Shown here one piece after another: positions 5,833 to 11,407 of a stretch of DNA of 11,407 bases; positions within the stretch are counted from its first letter, which is position 1, and each line of letters starts with the position of its first letter. The DNA lies in contig JAQTNB010000013.1 in assembly GCA_028714055.1 (NCBI GenBank), positions 1-11,407 on the forward strand, given 5' to 3'. Origin of the DNA: Candidatus Omnitrophota bacterium (lineage in GTDB: Bacteria; Omnitrophota; Gorgyraeia; Gygaellales; Profunditerraquicolaceae). Below the pieces are notes generated by a model. The model saw only the letters and a program-made list of their open reading frames with translations. It searched no databases and had not been told where the DNA came from. Position numbers and translations under genes: made by a program.

Positions 5833-6525
5833 ATGGACGAGATATTTTTGGACGCGGAGATAAGGGAAGGGTTGGGCAGGGGCAAGGTCAAGGACCTGCG
5901 CGATAAAGGCTATATACCGGCCGTGGTATATTCGGAAGGCAAAGAGGCAAAGGCGATCCAGGTTTCGCATAAAGTGCTCCTGGGACTGGTGCACCAGCAC
6001 CGCCTGGAGAACGTCATCATCAGCCTTAGGATCAAGGACGACAAGAAGCAGAAAGCCCGCTCCTGCCTGATCAAGGAGATACAGTATAACCCCGTCAGCG
6101 AGGACATCATTCACGTTGACTTTAACGAGATTTCGCTGACTAAGGAGATCAAGATCAACGTTCCGGTCGTCGCCAAGGGAGAGCCCGTGGGAGTCAAGCA
6201 GGACGGCGGGTCGCTGGAGCATATATTGTGGGAGGTCGAAGTAGAGTGTCTTCCGACCAACATACCGAAAGAGATCGAGGTGGATGTCAGCGCCCTGAAG
6301 ATCGGCGATTCCATCCAGCTTAAGGACATTGTTCCTCCGCTGAATGCCAAGTTTACCGCCGAGCCGGAAACAGTCGTGATCACGGTATCCGCTCCGGTGC
6401 AGGAAGAGGCCGCTGCCCCTGCCGTAGAAGGCGAAGAGCAGAAAGAGCCAGAAGTCATCAAGGAAAAGAAAGAAGTCGCCGGCGAAGAAGAAAAGGAAGA
6501 GAAGAAAGAAAAGAAAGAGAAATAA
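5833..6525 (+). CDS. rplY: 50S ribosomal protein L25 / general stress protein Ctc (TL5 type)
   Basis: L25/Ctc binds 5S rRNA in the large subunit. The N-terminal 5S-binding beta-barrel domain (about 1-95) has REGLGRGKVKDLRDKGYIPAV (11-31), where the family normally shows RxxxGKGAxRxLRxxGxIPAV, and IQYNPVSEDIIHVDF (83-97). The C-terminal beta domain (about 98-188) has VPVVAKGEPVGVKQDGG and EIEVDVSALKIGDSI, as in the longer Ctc/TL5 proteins. Residues about 190-230 are a Glu/Lys-rich low-complexity tail, probably disordered, making the protein somewhat longer than typical Ctc. The start at 5833 has GGAG (5823-5826) six bases upstream; the ATG at 5828 is out of frame. It lies between prs and pth, its usual place in Firmicutes-like clusters. 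Confidence 0.93.
   Translation: MDEIFLDAEIREGLGRGKVKDLRDKGYIPAVVYSEGKEAKAIQVSHKVLLGLVHQHRLENVIISLRIKDDKKQKARSCLIKEIQYNPVSEDIIHVDFNEISLTKEIKINVPVVAKGEPVGVKQDGGSLEHILWEVEVECLPTNIPKEIEVDVSALKIGDSIQLKDIVPPLNAKFTAEPETVVITVSAPVQEEAAAPAVEGEEQKEPEVIKEKKEVAGEEEKEEKKEKKEK
6484..6522 (+). other. 39-base uninterrupted purine tract at the end of rplY
   Basis: From 6484 to 6522 every base is A or G, ending exactly at the TAA stop of rplY. It codes the EEEKEEKKEKKEK tail and contains several GGA/GAGA words resembling Shine-Dalgarno cores. Such tracts can form unusual DNA structure or slip in replication; here it may simply be codons for Glu and Lys. Confidence 0.9.
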
Positions 6526-6545
6526 GCCGGGTATCGAGCGTGCGG

Positions 6546-7118
6546 ATGAGGCTGATTGTAGGATTAGGCAACCCTGGAAGGCTTTATACCGATTCGCGGC
6601 ACAACGTAGGTTTTTCGGTAGTCAGGGCCCTGGCAAAGGCGGCAGGCGTTTCGCTCAAAAAAGAAAAGTATATTCCGGCCGTCAGCGCGGCGGCACAGAT
6701 AGAAAGACACAAGGCCGTTTTAGCGCTTCCGATGACGTTCATGAACCTCTCGGGAAGCGCGGTGCGGCAGTTACTTGATAAATACGCGGTCGACGCGGGC
6801 GGCCTTTTGGTCGTCTGCGATGATCTGGACCTGGAGTTCGGGAGGCTTAAGCTGCGCGCAAGCGGCTCTTCCGGCGGGCACCGGGGCCTTGCCTCGATCA
6901 TAGCATCCGCCGGGACCCAGGATTTCAGCCGCCTGCGTATCGGGATCGGCAGGCCTTCGGGAGGTAAAGAGGCAGCGGATTTTGTCCTCTCACCGTTCTT
7001 AAAAAAAGAAAAGGCACAGCTTCAGGATGTCATTTCCCGGGCAGCGGAATGCTGCGGCGTATGGGCGGCAAAAGGTGCCGCCGAAGCCATGAACACGTAT
7101 AATAAGAGGAGCACGTAA
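6546..7118 (+). CDS. pth: Peptidyl-tRNA hydrolase
   Basis: Pth releases tRNA from peptidyl-tRNA dropped by stalled ribosomes. The protein opens with the classical MRLIVGLGNPG and has the catalytic His in SRHNVGF (His19 with Asn20), PMTFMNLSG (62-70), VCDDLDLEFG (90-99, Asp92 in the catalytic Asp position) and SGGHRGL (109-115). The family usually reads GGHNGL, so the tRNA-contact Asn (E. coli 114) is Arg113 here. From the ATG at 6546 it is 190 residues, a normal length. An in-frame GTG at 6540 would add two residues, but GAG at 6536-6538 lies seven bases before the ATG, and MRLIVGLGNPG fits the family start better. It is 20 bases after rplY and overlaps rpsF by one base (TAATG). All catalytic residues are present. 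Confidence 0.94.
   Translation: MRLIVGLGNPGRLYTDSRHNVGFSVVRALAKAAGVSLKKEKYIPAVSAAAQIERHKAVLALPMTFMNLSGSAVRQLLDKYAVDAGGLLVVCDDLDLEFGRLKLRASGSSGGHRGLASIIASAGTQDFSRLRIGIGRPSGGKEAADFVLSPFLKKEKAQLQDVISRAAECCGVWAAKGAAEAMNTYNKRST
7041..7082 (+). promoter_or_regulatory. Tandem hairpins in the pth 3' end, upstream of rpsF
   Basis: Two short stems occur 36 to 77 bases before the rpsF start: GCAGC/GCTGC (7041-7045 with 7051-7055, loop GGAAT) and a seven-pair stem GGCGGCA/TGCCGCC (7064-7070 with 7076-7082, loop AAAGG). In many bacteria an RNA leader before rpsF binds S6:S18 and controls the operon; here no intergenic leader exists, so any such structure must lie inside pth. G+C-rich coding sequence makes chance stems common, so this is tentative. 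Confidence 0.2.
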
Positions 7119-7405
7119 TGAACAAGTATGAAGCGATGTTTATCGTTAAACCCACCCTTTCCGAAGACGAACGCAAGGAGTTGTTTACCCAGCTGGCGGA
7201 CGCGGTCACCAAGAACAACGGCACCGTGGAGAAGGCGGCCTTGTGGGCGGAGAGGAGAAAGCTGTGGTTCCCGCTCAGGAAGTTCAGCGAAGGCGTTTAT
7301 TATCTTTTGAATTTTACCGCCGACGGGACTGCCGTGGCGAAACTGCGTCAGACGTATAAACTCAACGAAAATGTGCTGCGCGTGCTGATCACCGTGCAGA
7401 AGTAG
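7118..7405 (+). CDS. rpsF: 30S ribosomal protein S6
   Basis: S6 binds the central domain of 16S rRNA together with S18, which is encoded three genes downstream. The 95 residues match the usual 95-100. It begins MNKYEAMFIVKPTLSEDE, the standard S6 opening; EKAALWAERRKLWFPLRKFSEG (37-58) corresponds to the family WGKRKLAYPIKKxxEG region, and VYYLLNFTADG to the YVLxxFxAxP strand. LNENVLRVLITVQK ends the fold with the expected (N)ENVLRxLxV strand. AGAGGAG (7105-7111) six bases before ATG is a strong ribosome binding site located in the end of pth, and the ATG overlaps the pth stop by one base. There is no long C-terminal tail. The usual next gene, ssb or rpsR, is displaced by a small membrane-protein gene. 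Confidence 0.94.
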   Translation: MNKYEAMFIVKPTLSEDERKELFTQLADAVTKNNGTVEKAALWAERRKLWFPLRKFSEGVYYLLNFTADGTAVAKLRQTYKLNENVLRVLITVQK

Positions 7406-7443
7406 GTCCGCGCGCACGGCTGCCGCCAACCCAAGGAGGGCGT

Positions 7444-7695
7444 ATGGATGAAATGGCGATTATCGGTTTAATCAGGGCTGTGGCAATCTTTGCCAGTGTC
7501 ATCGGAGTCCTGGCAGGCTTAGACCTGCTGCTGGGCGCCAGGGTAGTCTCTATCCTCAAAGAGGTCCTGGACAAAGCGATGGTAAACCTGGATAAGACCA
7601 TGATAACGACAAAGGCGCGCATCATCTTCGGCGTATTATTCCTGGTCCTTTCGTTGCTGATGTTGGCGGTGATCTTCACTACCAAAGGCGTTTAG
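7444..7695 (+). CDS. Small two-helix membrane protein, unknown function
   Basis: I do not recognise a family. The 83 residues contain two hydrophobic segments long enough to span a membrane: about 5-30 (GLIRAVAIFASVIGVLAGLD, with an Arg at 11 inside it) and about 59-78 (IIFGVLFLVLSLLMLAVIF). They are joined by an amphipathic stretch with charged residues (KEVLDKAMVNLDKTMITTKAR). The last four residues are TKGV. There is no signal-peptide cleavage site or cysteine. AAGGAGG (7433-7439) four bases before the ATG is the strongest ribosome binding site in the area, which supports real translation. It sits 38 bases after rpsF and 20 before ssb on the same strand, so it should be co-expressed with S6, SSB, S18, L9 and DnaB. 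No function can be inferred from its residues. Confidence 0.8.
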   Translation: MDEMAIIGLIRAVAIFASVIGVLAGLDLLLGARVVSILKEVLDKAMVNLDKTMITTKARIIFGVLFLVLSLLMLAVIFTTKGV

Positions 7696-7715
7696 GTTCA
7701 AAAAGAGGAGCAGCT

Positions 7716-8168
7716 ATGGCGTCGTTTAACAAGGTGCTTTTAATGGGGAATTTGACGAAAGACCCCGAGCTCCGCTATACTCCGCAGGGGACCGCGGTAG
7801 TGAACCTGCGGCTGGCGGTCAACCGGAAATTCCGTGATAAGACCAGTCAGGAATTCAAGGAAGAAGTGTGTTTTATTACCGCGGTAGTCTGGGATAAGCA
7901 GGCTGAGAACTGTAATCAGTACCTGCATAAAGGAAGCCCTATTTTTGTCGAGGGGAGGCTCCAGTCCCGTTCCTGGGAGGATGCCTCGGGGCAAAAACGT
8001 AATGTCATAGAAGTCCGCGCAGAGCGCGTGCAGTTCCTGGGCCAGGCGTCCGGTGCAGGCCGGGCTGCCGCCGGCGAAACAGCAGCCGGGGCAACGGAGC
8101 AGGAGCCGGCAACCGAAACAGCGTGGCTTGAGGAGAGCGAGAGCAAAAATGATGAAGCCCAAGGTTAA
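7716..8168 (+). CDS. ssb: Single-stranded DNA-binding protein
   Basis: SSB coats single-stranded DNA at forks and repair sites. The OB-fold covers about 1-108: it opens with FNKVLLMGNLTKDPELRYTP (4-23), continues with VVNLRLAVNRKF (28-39) and FITAVVWDKQAENCNQYLHKG (53-73), and closes with FVEGRLQSRSWED (77-89) and the final strand VIEVRAERVQFLG (97-109). Residues 110-150 are an Ala/Gly/Glu-rich linker. The usual acidic C-terminal tip ending Asp-Asp-Ile/Val-Pro-Phe, which recruits partner proteins, is not there; the protein ends SESKNDEAQG. GAGGAG (7705-7710) is five bases before the ATG. Its last 20 bases overlap the start of rpsR. Position between rpsF and rpsR is the classic one. Length (150) is normal. 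Confidence 0.94.
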   Translation: MASFNKVLLMGNLTKDPELRYTPQGTAVVNLRLAVNRKFRDKTSQEFKEEVCFITAVVWDKQAENCNQYLHKGSPIFVEGRLQSRSWEDASGQKRNVIEVRAERVQFLGQASGAGRAAAGETAAGATEQEPATETAWLEESESKNDEAQG

Positions 8169-8436
8169 GGGTAAGGGACCGCTGAAGAGAGGCAAGTTAA
8201 CGGGCAAGAGGCTGGACCGGGGTTTTCGCCAGCGCAGGAAGGTATGCCGCTTCTGCGCCGACAAAAACCGCACCATTGATTACAAGGACGCCAAGTTCCT
8301 TGAGTCTTTTATCAAGGAGAGAGGCAAGATAGTCTCCAGCCGTTATTCCGGGAATTGCGCCCTGCATCAGCGGCTCGTTGCCGAAGAGATAAGAAAAGCG
8401 CGTTTTATATCGCTTTTGCCGTATAGCCGCGCATAA
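8149..8436 (+). CDS. rpsR: 30S ribosomal protein S18 (cysteine-containing form)
   Basis: S18 pairs with S6 on 16S rRNA. After a basic N-terminal extension rich in Lys (about 1-25), the conserved core reads KVCRFC, then IDYKDAKFLESFI, GKIVSSRYSGNCALHQR and the family ending EEIRKARFISLLPY. The pair of Cys in CRFC, plus the Cys and His of CALHQ, is the set seen in metal-binding-type S18; the E. coli protein lacks it. Two adjacent in-frame ATGs (8149 and 8152) are possible starts; GAGAG (8139-8143) is five or eight bases upstream. I report the first (95 residues). The frame is open further upstream to 8053, but that lies within ssb. The 17-20 base overlap with ssb implies coupled translation. 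Confidence 0.92.
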   Translation: MMKPKVKGKGPLKRGKLTGKRLDRGFRQRRKVCRFCADKNRTIDYKDAKFLESFIKERGKIVSSRYSGNCALHQRLVAEEIRKARFISLLPYSRA

Positions 8437-8465
8437 CAGGCGGTTTTTGTTTGAAAGGAAGCGCG

Positions 8466-8912
8466 ATGGAAGTCATCCTAAGCAAAGACGTGGAAAAAAT
8501 CGGAAAGGCCGGAGCGGTCCTGAAGGTAAAGGACGGCTTTGCCCGTAATTTTCTTCTTCCCCGGGGGCTGGCTGTTCCGGTGACCGAGGCAAACCTGAAG
8601 AGGCTGGAAGAGCAGAAGCGCCGCAGGCTCTTGGAGCAGGAAAGCACAAAGGCCAAGGCCCAGGAACTGAAAAGCCGCCTTGACGGCCTGGCGTTGACCA
8701 TACCGGTGCTTACCCAGGAAGAGAACGATTCCCTTTACGGAAGCATCACGGCATTTGAAGTCGCCAAAGCCATCCAAGATGAGGGGATCCAGATAGATAA
8801 AAACTGCATTCTTCTGGAAGAGCCGATCAAATCCCTGGGGATATACGAGGTGCCCATAAAGCTGCACCCGGACGTTCCTGCCAAGATCAAAGTCTGGATA
8901 GTTAAGAAGTAA
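8466..8912 (+). CDS. rplI: 50S ribosomal protein L9
   Basis: L9 binds domain V of 23S rRNA near the L1 stalk and helps keep the reading frame. The 148 residues match the family. The N-terminal domain carries the family signature region GAVLKVKDGFARNFLLPRG (16-34, the usual GxxVxVxxGYxRNFLxPxG). A long charged connecting helix (about 40-75, many Lys/Glu/Arg) follows, then the C-terminal domain with LYGSITAFEVAKAIQDEG (89-106) and IKSLGIYEVPIKLHPDV (122-138). I chose the ATG at 8466 because AAGGA (8455-8459) is six bases upstream and MEVILSKDVEKIGKAG is the normal family start; a TTG at 8451 would add five residues but has no such support. It lies 29 bases after rpsR and directly abuts dnaB. 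Confidence 0.95.
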   Translation: MEVILSKDVEKIGKAGAVLKVKDGFARNFLLPRGLAVPVTEANLKRLEEQKRRRLLEQESTKAKAQELKSRLDGLALTIPVLTQEENDSLYGSITAFEVAKAIQDEGIQIDKNCILLEEPIKSLGIYEVPIKLHPDVPAKIKVWIVKK

Positions 8913-10247
8913 ATGCCCGATACAATCCTGGAAAAAGTCCCGCCGCAAAACCTGGAAGCCGAAATGGCGGTTTTGGGTTCGATGCTTATCGACGAAGAAG
9001 CCGTTTCGGTAGCCCTGGAATCGCTTGATGCCGGCACGTTCTATAAAGATTCCCACCAGAGGGTCTTTGAAGCCATCGCGGACCTCTTTAACACCAACAA
9101 GGCGGTCGACCTTATTACGCTGACCGATGAGCTGAAGCGCCGGGGGACCCTGGAGCACGTCGGAGGGGTGAGTTTCCTGACGGTGCTGGTGAATTCCGTC
9201 CCCACTGCCGCCAACATCAACCACTACGTCTCCATCGTCAGGGAGAAGAGCATCCTGCGGACCCTGATCAACAATTCCACCCGTATCGTCTCGATGTGTT
9301 ACGAGAGCGACGGCCGGATCGAAGAAGTCGTGGACAGCGCCGAACGCTTCATTTTCGAGGTAAGCGACCGCAGGACCAAGGGGAGCTACCTTCCTCTTAA
9401 GGAAGTCATCAAGGACAGCATTGAGACCATCGACCGGCTGTATCAGAAGAAAGCCCACGTTACCGGTATCCCCACCGGTTTTATAGATTTTGACATCAAG
9501 ACCGCGGGGCTCCAGCCTTCGGACCTTATTATCGTCGCCGGCAGGCCGTCGATGGGCAAGAGCGCTTTTGCCCTCTGTATCGCCGAATATGCTGGCATCG
9601 TGGAAAAAGTGCCCATCGCGGTTTTCAGCCTGGAAATGTCCAAAGAACAGCTTGCCCAGCGCATGCTTTGCTCACATGCCCGTGTCGATGCCAATAAGGT
9701 GCGCACGGGCTATCTTGCTTCTTCCGACTGGCCGCGCCTCACCGCGGCTGCCGGAAAGCTTTCGGAATCCCCTATCTTTATCGACGATACGCCGGCGATA
9801 TCGGTCATGGAACTGCGCGCCAAGGCCCGCAGGCTCAAAGCGCACCAGGATATCCAGCTGATCGTGCTCGATTATATGCAGCTTATGCGCGGGTCGAGCA
9901 ATATCGAGAACAGGCAGCAGGAGATCTCGGAGATATCCCGGTCGCTGAAGGCCCTGGCAAGGGAGTTGAATATCCCGGTGGTGGCGATCAGCCAGCTCTC
10001 AAGGGCCGTGGAATCGCGCACAGACCACCGGCCTCAGCTCTCTGACTTAAGGGAATCGGGCGCCATCGAACAGGACGCCGATGTGGTCGTTTTGATCCTG
10101 AGGGAAGAATATTATAACCCCGCTCCGGATAACCAGGGGATTGCCGAAGTCATCATCGCCAAACAGCGCAACGGCCCGGTGGGGACGCTTAAACTTACTT
10201 TTATCAAGGAATACACCAGGTTCGAGAATATTGCCCGTATTGAGTAG
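8913..10247 (+). CDS. dnaB: Replicative DNA helicase
   Basis: DnaB is the hexameric 5'-3' helicase of the replication fork and binds primase through its N-terminal domain. The 444 residues are a normal length and no intein is present. The N-terminal domain (about 8-110) starts with VPPQNLEAEMAVLGSMLID (9-27). A linker (about 150-185) leads to the RecA-like domain with TAGLQPSDLIIVAGRPSMGKS (197-217; Walker A 210-217), VFSLEMS (237-243, catalytic Glu241), Walker B LIVLDYMQL (316-324), SQLSR (360-364), DLRESGAIEQDAD (378-390) and AKQRNGPVGT (416-425), which holds the arginine finger region. The ATG at 8913 follows the rplI stop with no gap; there is no good Shine-Dalgarno sequence, so re-initiation after rplI is likely. 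This closes the ssb-rpsR-rplI-dnaB cluster common in bacteria. Confidence 0.96.
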   Translation: MPDTILEKVPPQNLEAEMAVLGSMLIDEEAVSVALESLDAGTFYKDSHQRVFEAIADLFNTNKAVDLITLTDELKRRGTLEHVGGVSFLTVLVNSVPTAANINHYVSIVREKSILRTLINNSTRIVSMCYESDGRIEEVVDSAERFIFEVSDRRTKGSYLPLKEVIKDSIETIDRLYQKKAHVTGIPTGFIDFDIKTAGLQPSDLIIVAGRPSMGKSAFALCIAEYAGIVEKVPIAVFSLEMSKEQLAQRMLCSHARVDANKVRTGYLASSDWPRLTAAAGKLSESPIFIDDTPAISVMELRAKARRLKAHQDIQLIVLDYMQLMRGSSNIENRQQEISEISRSLKALARELNIPVVAISQLSRAVESRTDHRPQLSDLRESGAIEQDADVVVLILREEYYNPAPDNQGIAEVIIAKQRNGPVGTLKLTFIKEYTRFENIARIE

Positions 10248-10257
10248 GCGAAAAAAC

Positions 10258-10286
10258 TTGATTTCTCTCTCCGGTTCCTATATAAT
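10258..10286 (+). promoter_or_regulatory. Sigma70-type promoter for bamA
   Basis: TTGATT (10258-10263, four of six) and a perfect TATAAT (10281-10286) are separated by 17 bases in the short gap after dnaB, preceded by an A6 run. Predicted initiation, six to eight bases past the -10, is at 10292-10294, which coincides with the bamA ATG at 10294. No terminator is visible between dnaB and this site, so read-through from upstream is also possible. Confidence 0.75.
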
Positions 10287-10293
10287 ACCCCCA

Positions 10294-11407
10294 ATGCGCA
10301 GGACAATTTTGCTCATCTTTGCGTTCTTTTTCTTTGCCTTCGGGAACCTCCCCTTGTGCGCCCAGGTCGAGCCTTCCTATGACCAGGATGCCGCCGAAAG
10401 CGCCTCCACCCCCCGGGAACCGGCCGCCAAGGCCGTTACCTCCATTGAAGTAAAAGGGAATAAATCCATTAGTACCAATACGATTCTTTCCAAAATGAAA
10501 ACCAGGGTCGGCTCGCCGTACCTGGAGAACGTTGTCAGTGACGACCTCAAGCGCCTGTATCTTTTGGGGTATTTCAGCGACATCAATATCGATACCGAGG
10601 ACTACCAGGGAGGGGTCAAGGTGGTGGTCAGGGTCGCGGAGAGGCCGATCATAGAAAAGATACTTTTTTCCGGGATACGCCGCCTGACGATGAAGGAAGA
10701 GAAATTAAAAGAGCTGCTGAAGACCAAAGAGAACCAATACCTTGATCATCCTCGCCTTGCCGAAGATGTCGAGATCATCCGGAAGCTGTACGAGAAAAAA
10801 GGCTTCGGGGACAATGAGATCACCACCCAGGTCGATACCAACAAGGAGACGAACAAGGCAAAGGTCACTTTTAGCGTTACCGAAGGCAGGCGGGTAAAGA
10901 TCAAGAATATAATCGTCGAAGGCAACAATGCCTTTTCCGATTCCCGGATCCTCAAGCTTATGAAGACCAAACGCGCGTGGCTCCTGAATGCGGGCGCGCT
11001 TAAAGAGGATGTCCTTGAGGAGGATATGGAGCGTATCAGGGCGTTTTACCGCAAGCACGGCTTTGCCGACATCGCGGCATCCTACGAGGTCCAGCGCAGC
11101 CCGAAGGCCTCCCGGTTGATCGTCCTGGTCAGGGTCGAAGAAGGCAAGAAATACCTGGTGGGGAGCGTTTCCCTTTCCGGTAACGATAAGATAAGCAAGA
11201 AGGAGATACAGGCGGCGCTCAAGGACTGTACACCCGGCAAGGTCTTCAGCCAGGAAGCCCTCAGGAACGATATCGTCAATGTCCAGGGGATCTATTTTGA
11301 CCGCGGGTATATCTTCGCGCAGGTGCAGGATTCCGTCTCGCTGAACCCCGAAACAGGGCGGATCGATATCTCGTATGCCGTTACCGAAAACGACGTTGCC
11401 TATGTGG
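10294..11407 (+). CDS. bamA: Outer membrane protein assembly factor BamA, N-terminal part (3' end outside window)
   Basis: BamA (Omp85 family) inserts beta-barrel proteins into the outer membrane. The frame is open from ATG 10294 to the window end, 371 complete codons. It begins with a signal peptide: MRR, a Phe/Leu-rich core (5-16), then LPLCAQ with probable cleavage after Ala23. A short Ala/Glu/Pro-rich linker follows. Four POTRA domains are seen, each starting with a strand of the form IxxIxVxGN and ending with VxxRVxEx: about 48-118 (SIEVKGNKSIS to VVVRVAERP), 119-200 (IEKILFSGIRRL to FSVTEG), 201-287 (IKNIIVEGNNAFS to LVRVEEG) and 288-368 (VGSVSLSGNDKIS to YAVTEND). A fifth POTRA and the barrel should follow outside. 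No Shine-Dalgarno sequence precedes the ATG, which sits at the predicted transcription start, so a leaderless mRNA is likely. Confidence 0.9.
   Translation, partial: MRRTILLIFAFFFFAFGNLPLCAQVEPSYDQDAAESASTPREPAAKAVTSIEVKGNKSISTNTILSKMKTRVGSPYLENVVSDDLKRLYLLGYFSDINIDTEDYQGGVKVVVRVAERPIIEKILFSGIRRLTMKEEKLKELLKTKENQYLDHPRLAEDVEIIRKLYEKKGFGDNEITTQVDTNKETNKAKVTFSVTEGRRVKIKNIIVEGNNAFSDSRILKLMKTKRAWLLNAGALKEDVLEEDMERIRAFYRKHGFADIAASYEVQRSPKASRLIVLVRVEEGKKYLVGSVSLSGNDKISKKEIQAALKDCTPGKVFSQEALRNDIVNVQGIYFDRGYIFAQVQDSVSLNPETGRIDISYAVTENDVAYV

Noticed and set aside
8425..8452. Weak stem (CCGC/GCGG plus A-U and G-U) followed by T-runs between rpsR and rplI, as an intrinsic terminator
   Set aside because: Only four G-C pairs with a nine-base loop, partly within rpsR; too weak to call, and the cluster is expected to be co-transcribed.
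8478..9458. Long minus-strand open frame (326 codons) opposite rplI and dnaB
   Set aside because: Same reasoning: it is the complement of well-recognised genes and its translation is not protein-like.
8913..10247. Intein or insertion in dnaB, a common intein host
   Set aside because: The Walker A and following motifs are continuous and the length is normal.
1..11407. Undescribed multi-gene system, defence island, CRISPR array or mobile element
   Set aside because: All genes but one small membrane protein and the TPR fragment belong to known core families; no transposase, integrase, nuclease or regularly spaced repeats were seen.

Overview
The window is a dense, almost entirely plus-strand run of bacterial housekeeping genes. 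The organism looks like a diderm (Gram-negative-type) bacterium, because the last gene is a BamA/Omp85 outer-membrane assembly protein with a signal peptide and POTRA domains. It also carries the gene order ispE - spoVG - glmU - prs - ctc/rplY - pth, best known from Bacillus and other Firmicutes. That mixture, together with a split transketolase, points to an uncultured anaerobic-type lineage. Candidatus Omnitrophota is my best guess, from general impression only and not from a search.

Layout. 2-217: C-terminal end of a TPR protein. 214-2892: transketolase N- and C-terminal subunits and ispE, packed with overlaps or tiny gaps. 2918-3340: a SpoVG-family gene whose domain is interrupted by a four-cysteine zinc-ribbon-like insert. 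3362-3432: tRNA-Gln(TTG), followed by two strong inverted repeats (3435-3471 and 3484-3538) that do not look like ordinary terminators. 3586-7118: glmU, prs, rplY(ctc), pth. 7118-10247: rpsF, a small two-helix membrane protein of unknown function, ssb, rpsR, rplI, dnaB. 10258-10286: a good sigma70-type promoter abutting bamA, which starts at 10294 and runs off the window.

How the genes fit together. Transketolase exchanges carbon between pentose and triose/hexose phosphates and can supply ribose-5-phosphate, which Prs turns into PRPP for nucleotides. GlmU makes UDP-GlcNAc for peptidoglycan and lipopolysaccharide. IspE belongs to the MEP isoprenoid route that feeds the lipid carrier for wall synthesis. 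L25, Pth, S6, S18 and L9 serve the ribosome and tRNA recycling; SSB and DnaB serve the replication fork; BamA builds the outer membrane. Spacing is mostly under 40 bases, which suggests long co-transcribed units. Three promoter-like sites (inside ispE, inside glmU and before bamA) may divide them.

I see no defence system, mobile-element gene, CRISPR array or obviously new multi-gene system. The items most worth a second look are the zinc-ribbon SpoVG, the probable leaderless bamA transcript, the SSB without the usual C-terminal tip, the unknown membrane protein in the rpsF-ssb gap, and the two hairpin elements after the tRNA.
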